From DATBRG01 sp036560445 (GTDB lineage Bacteria; Pseudomonadota; Gammaproteobacteria; Burkholderiales; Methylophilaceae): DNA of 13,107 bases. Position numbers and translations under genes: made by a program. Shown piece after piece: positions 1 to 8,122 of the stretch (position 1 is the first letter of the stretch; each line of letters starts with the position of its first letter). Location: assembly GCA_036560445.1 (NCBI GenBank), contig DATBRG010000034.1, forward strand, positions 1-13,107, written 5' to 3'. The notes beneath the pieces are model-generated. The model was not told the DNA's origin and made no database searches. It worked only from the letters and a program-made list of their open reading frames with translations.

Positions 1-532
1 TAGGCACGGTCTTGACCACCCAGTCGACGATGCTGTCGTTGGGATTAAGCATCACAAATTTGGCCTTGTTCTCCGAACCGCCGCCCTTGGCGGCGACACT
101 GACTTCCACCGTATTACCCGGCACCAGCTCTACATGCACCACAGCCGGCGTATTGTCCTTGGTATTCTTGCGGCTGCCCGCGGGGTCGTTGACGATAGAT
201 GCGCGCAGGGTGTTGTCCGGGTGCAGGTAAGCCCGCCTGACGCCCTCATTCACCATCTGTTCCAGGCTCTGGCCACTTTCCCAGCGCACATCCATGCCGA
301 CCTTAACGAATGCGACCACAATACCGGTATCCTGGCAGATGGGGCGCTTGCCCTCAGCGCACATACGCGAGTTGGTGAGGATTTGTGCGATAGCGTCTTT
401 AGCCGCAGGTGATTCCTCACGCTCATAAGCCGCTCCCAGCGCTTTGATATAGTCCGCCGGATGGTAATAGGAAATATATTGCAGCGCATCAGCGATGCTC
501 TGAATGAAATCCTGCTGTTTGATTAAAGTCAC
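1..532 (-). CDS. fumA: Class I (iron-sulfur) fumarate hydratase, N-terminal part, cut by left window edge
   Basis: Fumarase of the oxygen-sensitive [4Fe-4S] class, interconverting fumarate and (S)-malate in the cytoplasm. Reading from a GTG at 532 gives 177 residues (the family is about 500) with no stop before the edge. The motif SRMCAEGKRPICQDTG at residues 55-70 is the family signature; Cys58 is the likely first cluster ligand. The stretches VKVGMDVRWE and SVAAKGGGSENKAKF are also typical of class I enzymes. The GTG overlaps the TGA of the upstream acyl-CoA ligase (GTGA), so the two are probably translationally coupled. It is the last gene visible in the sdh operon, where it takes the product of succinate dehydrogenase onward. 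Class I fumarases are also known to hydrate mesaconate, which matters for the neighbouring lyase and ligase. The family call is secure; the symbol is conventional. Confidence 0.93.
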   Translation of the reverse strand, partial: MTLIKQQDFIQSIADALQYISYYHPADYIKALGAAYEREESPAAKDAIAQILTNSRMCAEGKRPICQDTGIVVAFVKVGMDVRWESGQSLEQMVNEGVRRAYLHPDNTLRASIVNDPAGSRKNTKDNTPAVVHVELVPGNTVEVSVAAKGGGSENKAKFVMLNPNDSIVDWVVKTVP

Positions 533-2181
533 CTTGTAGACCTTGAAATAGCGATATCTGGACGGATATCCTTACGCAGGATTTTACCATTCTTGGTCCG
601 CGGAAAATCCTTGGCCAGGTAAACCGTCTTGGGCGCCTTATAGGCAGCCAGATGTTGCTTGCTGAATGCCTGCAAATCATCCGCAGTGACTTCGCTGCCG
701 GGGTGTGGAATCACGTAGGCCACTACCAGTACCTTATCTTTCTCGATTTCCTCACCTATCGCGGCACAATCAGCAACCGCCGGATGTGATTTAAGCACGC
801 GCTCAATTTCATAGGGTGATACGCGATAACCGAAACTCTTGATAATGTCGTCTTTGCGGCCAAGGAACCAGATGTAACCGTCTTCATCATAACGCGCGTA
901 ATCGCCGGTAAAGAACCAGCCATCATGCTTAAGCTTGGCTGTTTCCTCCGGCAGATTCCAGTATTCGAGGAATAGGCCGGGGTCGCTTTCCGGTACGCTG
1001 ATCATGCCTTCCTCACCCACGGCGACCGGCTTCAAGGTATCGGGGTCGAGTAATTGTATATTGTGTCCAGGTTGCGGGAAGCCTGCAGAACCGGGGCGTA
1101 TGGGACGGCTCTTGGTCTCGCACAGGTAATACGAAAATTCGGACATGCCCACCGCTTCATAGATATCCATGCCAAAGCGTTCATGCCATTGCGTGAATAC
1201 CTCATCAGACAGATGCTCACCGGCACTCATGCAATGGCGCAAACTGGGCAAGTCCTTACGGCTAAATTCACTCTTCTGCAGAATTTGCCGATAGATAGTG
1301 GGTACGCCGACAAAAATCGTGGCCTTGTGCTTGGCAATCAGTTTGGGCCAGGTATTGGCATCATTCTTACCCTCAAAAACGATGACCGTCTTGCCCAGGT
1401 AAAGTGGATCCATCAGGCCGGAGCCCAGCACATAGGTCCAGTTGAATTTGCCGGAGTGCATGATGCGGTCATCATCGCCAGCAAAATCAAACCAGTATTT
1501 GGAAGCAGGCTCACGCCCGATCAATGCACGATGTGCATGTAGCACGCCTTTGGGGTAACCAGTTGTACCTGAGGTGTAAACTAGGTAGGCAGGATCATTA
1601 GCCTTGGTAGCGTAGGGTTTGAGCCATGTAGTGATAGCTGATAGCGCCGACTCCAGGTCCAGCACATTCAAATCCGTAGACGGTAGCACTTCACCAACGC
1701 CAGATAGCAGCACATGGCGCAAATTGGGCAGCCCGGTCAGGTTACCCTGCAGCTTTTGCCACATGGCTTTATCGGTCACCAACACGGCCGCACCCGAATC
1801 ACGCGCCAGGTAAAGCACCTCTTCTACCGTCAGCAGGGTTGAGGTAGGCACTGAAATGGCACCGCGCTTCATGGCGCCAAGAAAAGCCGTGGGATAGTCC
1901 AGGCAATTGGGCAAACGGATAAGTACACGATCACCAGCCTTCACCTGCAAGTCACGCAACAATTGTGCAAACCTGCTGGTGCGTACAGCCAGTTCGCCAA
2001 AACGAATCTCACTGGTACCTAGCTGATCATCTTCGACGATCATGGCGATGCAGTTTTCTGCCGCCGTGTTCAGATGCGCATCAGTACAGGCAGCACCAAT
2101 ATTGAAATACTCCGGCACTTGCCAAACCCAAGGCTCGAATGGCGTCAAAACAGGTGTTACTAGGGCTAGTTGCGCACTCAT
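529..2181 (-). CDS. AMP-forming acyl-CoA ligase (ANL superfamily), substrate unknown
   Basis: A 550-residue adenylate-forming ligase that should activate a carboxylic acid with ATP and CoA. The phosphate-binding motif YTSGTTGYPKG lies at residues 202-212, the hinge region reads FLGRKDDIIKSFGYRVSP, and FPRTKNGKILRK near the C-terminus holds the catalytic lysine at about 533. The sequence resembles the benzoate-CoA ligase and medium-chain acyl-CoA synthetase groups, but the acid cannot be read from sequence. The start ATG shares one base with the TAA of the upstream lyase (TAATG), with GGAGTGA seven bases before it, and the stop overlaps the fumarase start. Being sandwiched between a CitE-type lyase and a fumarase suggests a hydroxy-dicarboxylic acid such as malate or citramalate; this is an inference from context. 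A generic short-chain or aromatic acid ligase remains possible. Confidence 0.9.
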   Translation of the reverse strand: MSAQLALVTPVLTPFEPWVWQVPEYFNIGAACTDAHLNTAAENCIAMIVEDDQLGTSEIRFGELAVRTSRFAQLLRDLQVKAGDRVLIRLPNCLDYPTAFLGAMKRGAISVPTSTLLTVEEVLYLARDSGAAVLVTDKAMWQKLQGNLTGLPNLRHVLLSGVGEVLPSTDLNVLDLESALSAITTWLKPYATKANDPAYLVYTSGTTGYPKGVLHAHRALIGREPASKYWFDFAGDDDRIMHSGKFNWTYVLGSGLMDPLYLGKTVIVFEGKNDANTWPKLIAKHKATIFVGVPTIYRQILQKSEFSRKDLPSLRHCMSAGEHLSDEVFTQWHERFGMDIYEAVGMSEFSYYLCETKSRPIRPGSAGFPQPGHNIQLLDPDTLKPVAVGEEGMISVPESDPGLFLEYWNLPEETAKLKHDGWFFTGDYARYDEDGYIWFLGRKDDIIKSFGYRVSPYEIERVLKSHPAVADCAAIGEEIEKDKVLVVAYVIPHPGSEVTADDLQAFSKQHLAAYKAPKTVYLAKDFPRTKNGKILRKDIRPDIAISRSTR

Positions 2182-3335
2182 TACAGTATCACTCCGTATG
2201 GCCAGTTCTGACGTATTACCTGTGTCGGCATCAGTTGCAGCACCGTCATGGCAAACTCCGTATCTTCATCACTCAAGGCCCTGAGTGCATGAGCACGTAG
2301 CAAGGTTTGCAGCGCCTTGCCGAACATCGGTGGGTCAAGCATCTCGCCTTCAAACTTGATGGCGCCACCCAACAATGCGTCGGCCTCGATAGCGGCTTTC
2401 AATACACTGATCTTCTGCCTGACTTCAGTCGGTGACGGCACATAAGCCACCTTGCACAGATGGATGTGGCCAGGGTGGATGACCTGCTTTCCGGTCAAGC
2501 CCATGGCTGCTTCCTGGCAGGCATGCTTGTAGACGATGCGCGATTCATTCTCGCCATGCAGATCGAGCCAGCGGCGTACATCATGTGGCTCGACAAATTT
2601 TTCCGGCATACTGCTGGAGCCGATCAGGGTTTCCACGCCACCAATCACGCCTTTACCGGCAATGCGTGCCTCAAACATGATCTGGTTAAGGAAATAAAAC
2701 AGCTCCTCAGTCCAGTGTTCAGGCGTAATGCTGATACCCATCGCCTTGGAAAAGTCATGTATACCGAACACCACATGCTTAACGGTGGCATATTGCATGA
2801 GGTCAGGCGCGATCTTGAGCGACTTCGGGTGCTCGATAATGGGCTGGATGGTGATGCGGCTATTAAGCCCTACCAGCAGGTTGGAGAGGTCACGCACCTC
2901 GGCCGCGCCATAGGCCTCACCGGCCTTGGACAGCATGATGACGTCGATAAAATCCGACATATCACGCACCAACTGCATGTCCAACTCATATTCGTCCGTA
3001 CGGAAGGGGTTGACGCGCAGCGCTATCGTCACTTCTTTTTTGCGGCGGAAATTCGGCAGCTCCTGACGCAGCAGGGTACGGCTCATTTCCTTCTGCCGGC
3101 AACCATCTTCCAAGTCAAAAATCAATGTATGGGCATGGGTATTGTGCGCATGTTTCTTCATACGTTGGGCAGCCTGCTCCAGATCCTCGTAGATGCCGAG
3201 AGATGGCGCGTATTTCACCGGCGGATAATAAAGCTGGATACCGGGCCAATGGTCGCCCAGCAGGTCCGCGTTGAACACGCGACAGAACTCCCCGCTGGCG
3301 AAGCCTTCAGAACTCGTTGTAATAGGCTTGTTCAT
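2181..3335 (-). CDS. CitE/HpcH-type CoA-ester lyase (HpcH/HpaI aldolase, citrate lyase family)
   Basis: A 384-residue member of the citrate lyase beta/malyl-CoA lyase family. These TIM-barrel enzymes cleave or form C-C bonds of 3-hydroxyacyl-CoA thioesters using Mg2+. Family landmarks are visible in order: IFDLEDG at 72-78 (acidic metal-site region), RVN at 107-109, QPIIEHP with Glu168, GIHDF at 191-195, and GKQVIHPGHI toward the C-terminus, similar to the malyl-CoA lyase motif. It is longer than CitE (about 290-330), with extra sequence at both ends. There is no partner CitF or CitD here, so it is not part of a citrate lyase complex. A clear AGGAGTTG ribosome site stands 8 bases before the ATG and the next gene overlaps its stop by one base. 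Likely substrates are malyl-CoA or citramalyl-CoA (inferred). A CitE-like gene near sdh is also known in relatives such as Cupriavidus, so proximity alone is not unusual. Confidence 0.85.
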   Translation of the reverse strand: MNKPITTSSEGFASGEFCRVFNADLLGDHWPGIQLYYPPVKYAPSLGIYEDLEQAAQRMKKHAHNTHAHTLIFDLEDGCRQKEMSRTLLRQELPNFRRKKEVTIALRVNPFRTDEYELDMQLVRDMSDFIDVIMLSKAGEAYGAAEVRDLSNLLVGLNSRITIQPIIEHPKSLKIAPDLMQYATVKHVVFGIHDFSKAMGISITPEHWTEELFYFLNQIMFEARIAGKGVIGGVETLIGSSSMPEKFVEPHDVRRWLDLHGENESRIVYKHACQEAAMGLTGKQVIHPGHIHLCKVAYVPSPTEVRQKISVLKAAIEADALLGGAIKFEGEMLDPPMFGKALQTLLRAHALRALSDEDTEFAMTVLQLMPTQVIRQNWPYGVIL

Positions 3336-3368
3336 TATCTTTTCAACTCCTGCTCATCATCTCGCTAA

Positions 3369-3629
3369 TCAAATCGATTGCGATGCATTTATTCTGGTGC
3401 TTTGCAGCAGCCCCAGCATGGCGCGTATCCGCGGCTCATCGCTGGGCTCACGCCCCGTGACCATGTCCCACAACTGGTTATCCGGCATATCCAGTAAAGC
3501 ATCCAGCGTTTCGAGCTGGGCACTGCCCAGGTCATCAAAGTGCTGCTGCACAAACTCCGCCAGCACGATATCCAGTTCCAGCAGCCCGCGTCGGCAGCGC
3601 CACAGCATGCGTCTAGCTTCTGCAGTCAT
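3369..3629 (-). CDS. sdhE: SdhE, FAD assembly factor for succinate dehydrogenase
   Basis: A small cytoplasmic protein of 86 residues, the usual SdhE/YgfY size, that promotes covalent attachment of FAD to SdhA. The family signature RGLLELD is at residues 14-20, followed by a helical, acid-rich body (FDDLGSAQLETLDALLDMPD) ending in the DNQLWDMVTG segment typical of the family. It begins 3 bases after the sdhB stop, and the next gene follows after 33 bases. Its place directly after sdhB matches other betaproteobacterial sdh operons, and its partner SdhA has the His45 that receives FAD. Confidence 0.93.
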   Translation of the reverse strand: MTAEARRMLWRCRRGLLELDIVLAEFVQQHFDDLGSAQLETLDALLDMPDNQLWDMVTGREPSDEPRIRAMLGLLQSTRINASQSI

Positions 3630-3632
3630 GGC

Positions 3633-4388
3633 TTACCCCACCCGCTTGATCTGGATTTGTTTGGACTTCGACGTGTTCATTCCAGACTCCCTGAATTTCA
3701 AGCCCTTGAGCTTCAATTCCTTGATCTTGCCTATGGCCTTGGAAGGGCTTAAACCCTTGGGGCATACATCAACGCAATTCATGATGTTGTGGCATTTGTA
3801 TAGGCGATACGGGTCTTCCAGGTCATCCAGCCGCTCTTCTGTTGCCTGGTCACGGCTATCGGCAATAAAGCGATAAGCCTGTAACAACCCGGCTGGGCCG
3901 ACGAATTTGTCCGGGTTCCACCAGAATGACGGACAGGAAGTAGTACAAGCGCCACACAGGATGCACTCATAAAGGCCATCCAGCTTGGCGCGCTCTTCCG
4001 GCGATTGCAGGCGCTCGATTGCAGGCACCGGCTCTTCGTTGATGAGATAAGGCTTCACCGAGTTATATTGTTTAAAGAACTGCGTCATATCCACAACCAA
4101 ATCGCGAATCACCGGCAAGCCCGGCAATGGTCTTACTACTACAGGCTCTTTCAGGTCGGCTAGCTTGGTTACGCAAGCCAGGCCGTTTTTGCCGTTGATG
4201 TTCATGGCATCCGAACCACATACGCCTTCGCGGCAAGATTTGCGCAAGCTCAGTGTATCGTCAGCCGCCTTAATGCGTATCAGTGCATCAAGCAGCATCT
4301 TGTCTTCTGCCTCCAGGCCGATTTCGTAGTCCTGCATATAAGGCTCGGCATCGGTTTCCGGGTTGTAGCGATAAATGGAAAAACGCAC
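3633..4388 (-). CDS. sdhB: Succinate dehydrogenase iron-sulfur subunit
   Basis: The 251-residue subunit that carries electrons from SdhA FAD to the membrane quinone site. Ligands for all three clusters are present: 2Fe-2S at Cys52, Cys57, Asp60, Cys72 (CREGVCGSD...GLAC, with the E. coli-type Asp), 4Fe-4S at Cys142, 145, 148 and 3Fe-4S/4Fe-4S cysteines at 152, 199, 205, 209 (CILCGACTTSCP and CHNIMNCVDVCPKG). The start is a GTG; the ribosome site GGAGTT overlaps the sdhA stop codon, and the gap to sdhA is 8 bases. The C-terminus continues about 15-20 residues past the usual end, with a basic, polar tail (NTSKSKQIQIKRVG). The call is secure. Confidence 0.97.
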   Translation of the reverse strand: MRFSIYRYNPETDAEPYMQDYEIGLEAEDKMLLDALIRIKAADDTLSLRKSCREGVCGSDAMNINGKNGLACVTKLADLKEPVVVRPLPGLPVIRDLVVDMTQFFKQYNSVKPYLINEEPVPAIERLQSPEERAKLDGLYECILCGACTTSCPSFWWNPDKFVGPAGLLQAYRFIADSRDQATEERLDDLEDPYRLYKCHNIMNCVDVCPKGLSPSKAIGKIKELKLKGLKFRESGMNTSKSKQIQIKRVG

Positions 4389-4396
4389 GTTAACTC

Positions 4397-6151
4397 CTAG
4401 TAAACTCTAGCCTTGAGCGGGAATGGCTCTACCGTTAGCGGCTGCATACGTACTGGTTTGTAGGCCAGTTTTCCGCCATCACGGTAATAAAGCGAATGCT
4501 TGAGCCAGCGTTCATCATCCCGCTGCGGGAAATCTTCACGGCAATGTGCCCCGCGACTCTCCTGCCGAGCTTGCGCAGAGGCCATGGTGGCCATTGCCAC
4601 CTCGATGAGGTTGTCCAGCTCCAGTGCCTCAATACGGGCGGTATTGAAAACCTGGCTCTTATCCTTGATTTCGGTAGTTTGGATACGGCCAGCTACTTCA
4701 CGAATCTTATCCACGCCTTGCTGCAATAAATCCGGGAAGCGGAATACGCCGCAGTATGTCTGCATCACACGCCGCATTTCGGCGCCGACCTCAGTCACGT
4801 TCTCGCCACCCTTCTGGGTATCAAGCCTATTAAGACGAGCCAAGGTCACATCTGCGGCATCCTTGGGCAGCGGCTTGTGCTCTGGATTACTGCGCACAAA
4901 CTCAACCATGTGATTACCTGCTGCGCGACCGAATACCATGAGGTCAAGCAATGAGTTCGAACCCAGCCGATTAGCACCGTGCACGGATACGCAGGCGCAC
5001 TCGCCAACTGCATAAAACCCCGGCACAACGTCATTCGCCGCACTATCGCAAACCTGGCCATGCAAGTTACTGGGTATACCGCCCATCATGTAGTGCGCCG
5101 TCGGTACTACTGGGATAGGTGCATTGATGGGGTCGATATTGACGAAATTCATGGCGATCTCGCGGATGCCGGGCAGCTTGTGCTTGATCACTTCCGGGTC
5201 AAGGTGATCCAACTTGAGCAACACCATATCCTTGTTAGGCCCCACACCACGCCCCTGCTTGATTTCGGTGGCAATGGCACGCGATACCACGTCACGGCTG
5301 GCCAAATCCTTGGCATTCGGTGCATAACGCAACATGAAGCGCTCGCCCTCGCTATTCAGCAGGTAGCCGCCTTCACCGCGTACACCCTCAGAAATCAGCA
5401 CGCCGGCACCGGCGATACCAGTCGGGTGGAACTGCCAGAACTCCATGTCCTGCAATGGCACTCCGGCACGCGCTGCCATGCCCAGACCATCGCCCGTATT
5501 GATGAAAGCATTGGTACTGGCCTGGAAGATACGCCCGGCACCGCCTGTCGCCAGCAGCGTGGTCTTGGCCTGCATAATGCAGACTTCACCGGTTTCGATT
5601 TCCATAGCCGTTATGCCAAGTACGGTGCCATCTGTATCCCGGATCAGATCCAGCGCCAACCACTCTATGAAGAATTGTGTATTCGATCGTATGTTGCGCT
5701 GGTAAAGCGTATGCAGCATGGCGTGGCCGGTGCGGTCTGCGGCTGCACAGGTACGTGAAACCGGCGCAGCGCCGAAATTCTGCGTCATGCCACCAAAAGG
5801 ACGCTGGTAGATTTTACCGCTATCCATACGATCGAACGGCATGCCGAAATGCTCAAGCTCGTAAACAGCTTCAGCCGCGCCTTTACACATGAACTCGATA
5901 GCATCCTGGTCACCCAGGTAATCTGAGCCCTTGATGGTGTCGTACATATGCCACAGCCAGTTATCCTCGCCGATATTGCCCAGCGAGGCAGCAATGCCAC
6001 CCTGCGCGGCTACCGTGTGCGAACGCGTTGGAAATACCTTGGATACGACGGCCACGTTGAGCCCGGCCTCAGATAGTTGCAGCGCGGCCCGGAGGCCTGC
6101 ACCGCCACCGCCAACAATAACGGCATCAAAACTTTTGATTGCAACTGCCAC
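4397..6151 (-). CDS. sdhA: Succinate dehydrogenase flavoprotein subunit
   Basis: The catalytic subunit oxidising succinate to fumarate on the inner face of the membrane; 584 residues against 588 in E. coli. The FAD dinucleotide-binding motif GGGGAGL is at 14-20, and His45 in RSHTVAAQGG is the covalent FAD attachment residue. The dicarboxylate-site motifs HPTG, LASRDVVSR, HYMMGG and NRLGSNSLLD are all intact, which identifies it as succinate dehydrogenase rather than aspartate oxidase. Translation starts at a GTG placed immediately after the sdhD TAA with zero gap; GGAG eight bases upstream lies inside the end of sdhD, so initiation is probably coupled. Confidence 0.98.
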   Translation of the reverse strand: MAVAIKSFDAVIVGGGGAGLRAALQLSEAGLNVAVVSKVFPTRSHTVAAQGGIAASLGNIGEDNWLWHMYDTIKGSDYLGDQDAIEFMCKGAAEAVYELEHFGMPFDRMDSGKIYQRPFGGMTQNFGAAPVSRTCAAADRTGHAMLHTLYQRNIRSNTQFFIEWLALDLIRDTDGTVLGITAMEIETGEVCIMQAKTTLLATGGAGRIFQASTNAFINTGDGLGMAARAGVPLQDMEFWQFHPTGIAGAGVLISEGVRGEGGYLLNSEGERFMLRYAPNAKDLASRDVVSRAIATEIKQGRGVGPNKDMVLLKLDHLDPEVIKHKLPGIREIAMNFVNIDPINAPIPVVPTAHYMMGGIPSNLHGQVCDSAANDVVPGFYAVGECACVSVHGANRLGSNSLLDLMVFGRAAGNHMVEFVRSNPEHKPLPKDAADVTLARLNRLDTQKGGENVTEVGAEMRRVMQTYCGVFRFPDLLQQGVDKIREVAGRIQTTEIKDKSQVFNTARIEALELDNLIEVAMATMASAQARQESRGAHCREDFPQRDDERWLKHSLYYRDGGKLAYKPVRMQPLTVEPFPLKARVY

Positions 6152-6499
6152 TTATATACTCCAGACAATCTTTACAGCCCAGGCTGTATAAATTAGTAAA
6201 GACACAGCTGTCGCTGCTTTTAGCGCCAGATGGATAGACCTGGGCTTGACGTAGTCGATCAGGATGTCCTTGATTCCCAGCCATGCATGCACAAACAAGG
6301 CAACTAGGAACAACAGGGTAGCCACGCGCATCCAGCCGGTTACAAAAAGCTCTTTCCAGGTTTCGTATTGGCTAGGCTGGCGCTGTAAAATCATCACTGC
6401 CAGCAATACTGAATAAACGGCCATGACGACCGCTGTGCCACGTTGCAGCAGCCAATCGCGCATGCCGTGATAGTGCGCACTTAAAATCCGCATCACCAT
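6152..6499 (-). CDS. sdhD: Succinate dehydrogenase membrane anchor subunit
   Basis: The small hydrophobic anchor of complex II, 115 residues with three predicted membrane helices (about 22-38, 56-74 and 90-110). The heme-axial His71 and the quinone-site Asp82-Tyr83 in HAWLGIKDILIDYVKP fall at the same numbers as in E. coli SdhD, and RDWLLQRGTAVVMAVYS is the family N-terminal motif. The start at 6499 overlaps the end of sdhC; a second in-frame ATG at 6493 that overlaps the sdhC TGA is an equally possible start and would give 113 residues. Confidence 0.94.
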   Translation of the reverse strand: MVMRILSAHYHGMRDWLLQRGTAVVMAVYSVLLAVMILQRQPSQYETWKELFVTGWMRVATLLFLVALFVHAWLGIKDILIDYVKPRSIHLALKAATAVSLLIYTAWAVKIVWSI

Positions 6500-6879
6500 A
6501 ACTTCATCCCTATCAACACCGTCAGCAACAGGCTTAAAACCATCACTAACTTACTGGTGAACCTTGCCTGCGCGAGTTCTACGCCCCAGCGCATATCCAT
6601 GGCAAGATGGCGTAGCCCCGCAATGAAGTGGTGTATGAACGCCCAAGCCAGCCCTAGAAGTAACAACTTAACGATAGGATGCGTTGCCAGCCCCATTACC
6701 CGATTAAAACCAGCGACCGATTGTAGAGACTGTTGCAAAGCCCACAGTACAAATGGCAGTAACAAAAACAACAGGGCACCACTGGCCCGGTGCAATATTG
6801 ATACCAGTGCTGGCAAAGGCAGGCGTATGGTCGTCAGGTTCAGGTTCTTGGGCCGGGATTTGGCCATTCTGCTGCTCAT
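6493..6879 (-). CDS. sdhC: Succinate dehydrogenase cytochrome b556 subunit
   Basis: The 128-residue heme-binding anchor of complex II with three membrane segments. From the chosen ATG, the quinone-site Ser27 and Arg31 (SILHR) and the heme ligand His84 (HHFIAGLRHLAMD) carry exactly the E. coli numbers, and RPKNLNL near the N-terminus is the typical betaproteobacterial opening. The ATG at 6879 overlaps the TGA of the malic enzyme gene (TGATG) and sits 6 bases after GGAAGG. A GTG one codon earlier (6882) is too close to that site. Tight coupling to a malic enzyme gene is unusual for sdhC. Confidence 0.94.
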   Translation of the reverse strand: MSSRMAKSRPKNLNLTTIRLPLPALVSILHRASGALLFLLLPFVLWALQQSLQSVAGFNRVMGLATHPIVKLLLLGLAWAFIHHFIAGLRHLAMDMRWGVELAQARFTSKLVMVLSLLLTVLIGMKLW

Positions 6880-8078
6880 CACTTGCCTTCCAAAGCTGCT
6901 TTAGCGACAGCAGGCGCAACACGGCCAAGTAATCGTGGATCGAACGGCTTGGGGATGATGTAGTGCTTGCCAAAGCTCAGTTCTTTAAGATGGTAAGCAT
7001 CAAGCACTTCCTGCGGCACCGGTTCGCGCGCCAACTCGGCCAAAGCAAGGGCAGCGGCGACCTGCATGCCGGTGGTGATCTGTTTGGCGCGAGCATCCAG
7101 CGCGCCACGGAAAAGGAAAGGGAAGCCGAGGACATTATTAACCTGATTCGGGAAATCGGAACGGCCGGTTGCCATCAGGATATCGTCGCGAACCGCCATT
7201 GCCACCGAGGGTAATATCTCGGGGTCGGGGTTGGCCAAGGCGAATATCACCGGCTTTGGCGCCATCAGCTTGAGCAAGTCTGGGGCAAGCGCATTTGCTG
7301 CAGAAACGCCGATAAAGACATCAGCGCCCACCATCACCTCATCCAATGTTCTCGCTTTAGTGGCCTTTGCCAGATCGCGACTCATGTCATGCAAGTCTTC
7401 GCGTTCAGTATGCAGCACGCCAGTTCTATCAACCATGGTGATATCAGTTGCACCCATTACCTTGAGCAAGCCGGCACAAGCACAACCTGCAGCACCAGCA
7501 CCCAGGAATACGATTTTAGCTTCCCCCAGAGTCTTGCCTTGTATCTCCAGCGCATTCAGCAGTGCTGCGCTAACAATAACCGCTGTGCCATGCTGATCGT
7601 CGTGAAATACCGGTATATCGAGCCGCTCACGCAATTCTTTCTCAATGCGGAAACAATGAGGGGCAGCGATATCCTCAAGATTGATGCCACCAAAAGTCGG
7701 GGCGATATTAACCACGGTTTCAATGAAAGCTTCGACACTAGGGGCAGTGATTTCAATATCAAATACGTCGATCCCAGCAAAGCGCTTGAACAGCACTGCC
7801 TTGCCTTCCATCACCGGTTTACCGGCCAATGCGCCGACGTCACCCAAACCAAGCACAGCCGTACCATCGGTGATCACAGCGACCAGATTGCCCTTGTTGG
7901 TATAGCGGTAAGCGTTCGCAGGATCACGATGTATCTCGCGCACCGGCTCGGCTACGCCTGGGGTATAGGCCAGCGACAAGTCATCCTGCGTAGCACAGGG
8001 CTTTGATGATTCAACCGATAGCTTGCCCGGACGGGGGAACTCGTGATAATCGAGGGCTTGCTGTTTGAGGTCACTCAT
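6879..8078 (-). CDS. maeB: Malic enzyme, short form without phosphotransacetylase domain
   Basis: Oxidative decarboxylation of malate to pyruvate and CO2 with reduction of NAD(P)+. The protein has 399 residues: only the malic enzyme part of MaeB-type proteins (about 760 residues when the C-terminal phosphotransacetylase-like domain is present). Visible motifs are LAYTPGVAEP with catalytic Tyr38, MEGKAVLFK with catalytic Lys93, INLEDI and FHDDQHGTA for the divalent metal, and the Rossmann motif FLGAGAAG. Cofactor preference cannot be told from these. The ribosome site is weak. Its stop overlaps the sdhC start, and the regulator gene ends 44 bases upstream, so it is the first metabolic gene of the operon. 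In related operons a malate dehydrogenase often stands near this position. Here the enzyme would drain C4 acids to pyruvate and supply reducing power, possibly for PHA synthesis (inferred). Confidence 0.93.
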   Translation of the reverse strand: MSDLKQQALDYHEFPRPGKLSVESSKPCATQDDLSLAYTPGVAEPVREIHRDPANAYRYTNKGNLVAVITDGTAVLGLGDVGALAGKPVMEGKAVLFKRFAGIDVFDIEITAPSVEAFIETVVNIAPTFGGINLEDIAAPHCFRIEKELRERLDIPVFHDDQHGTAVIVSAALLNALEIQGKTLGEAKIVFLGAGAAGCACAGLLKVMGATDITMVDRTGVLHTEREDLHDMSRDLAKATKARTLDEVMVGADVFIGVSAANALAPDLLKLMAPKPVIFALANPDPEILPSVAMAVRDDILMATGRSDFPNQVNNVLGFPFLFRGALDARAKQITTGMQVAAALALAELAREPVPQEVLDAYHLKELSFGKHYIIPKPFDPRLLGRVAPAVAKAALEGK

Positions 8079-8122
8079 GAGAAATCCAGATTATTTGCTG
8101 TCTTGTAGATGGAATAGAGGCA

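Noticed and set aside
2181..3335. Citrate lyase beta subunit as part of a citrate fermentation operon
   Set aside because: No citD, citF, citC or citG gene is nearby and the protein is longer than CitE; a stand-alone CoA-ester lyase fits better.
2460..3368. 302-residue open frame on the plus strand opposite the CoA-ester lyase gene
   Set aside because: It is the antisense shadow of a well-supported enzyme gene with clear motifs, has no convincing ribosome site, and its translation resembles no family I recognise.
4979..5758. 259-residue open frame on the plus strand opposite sdhA
   Set aside because: Lies wholly within sdhA, which has intact catalytic motifs; the composition (many His, Arg, Gln) is typical of a reversed coding strand.
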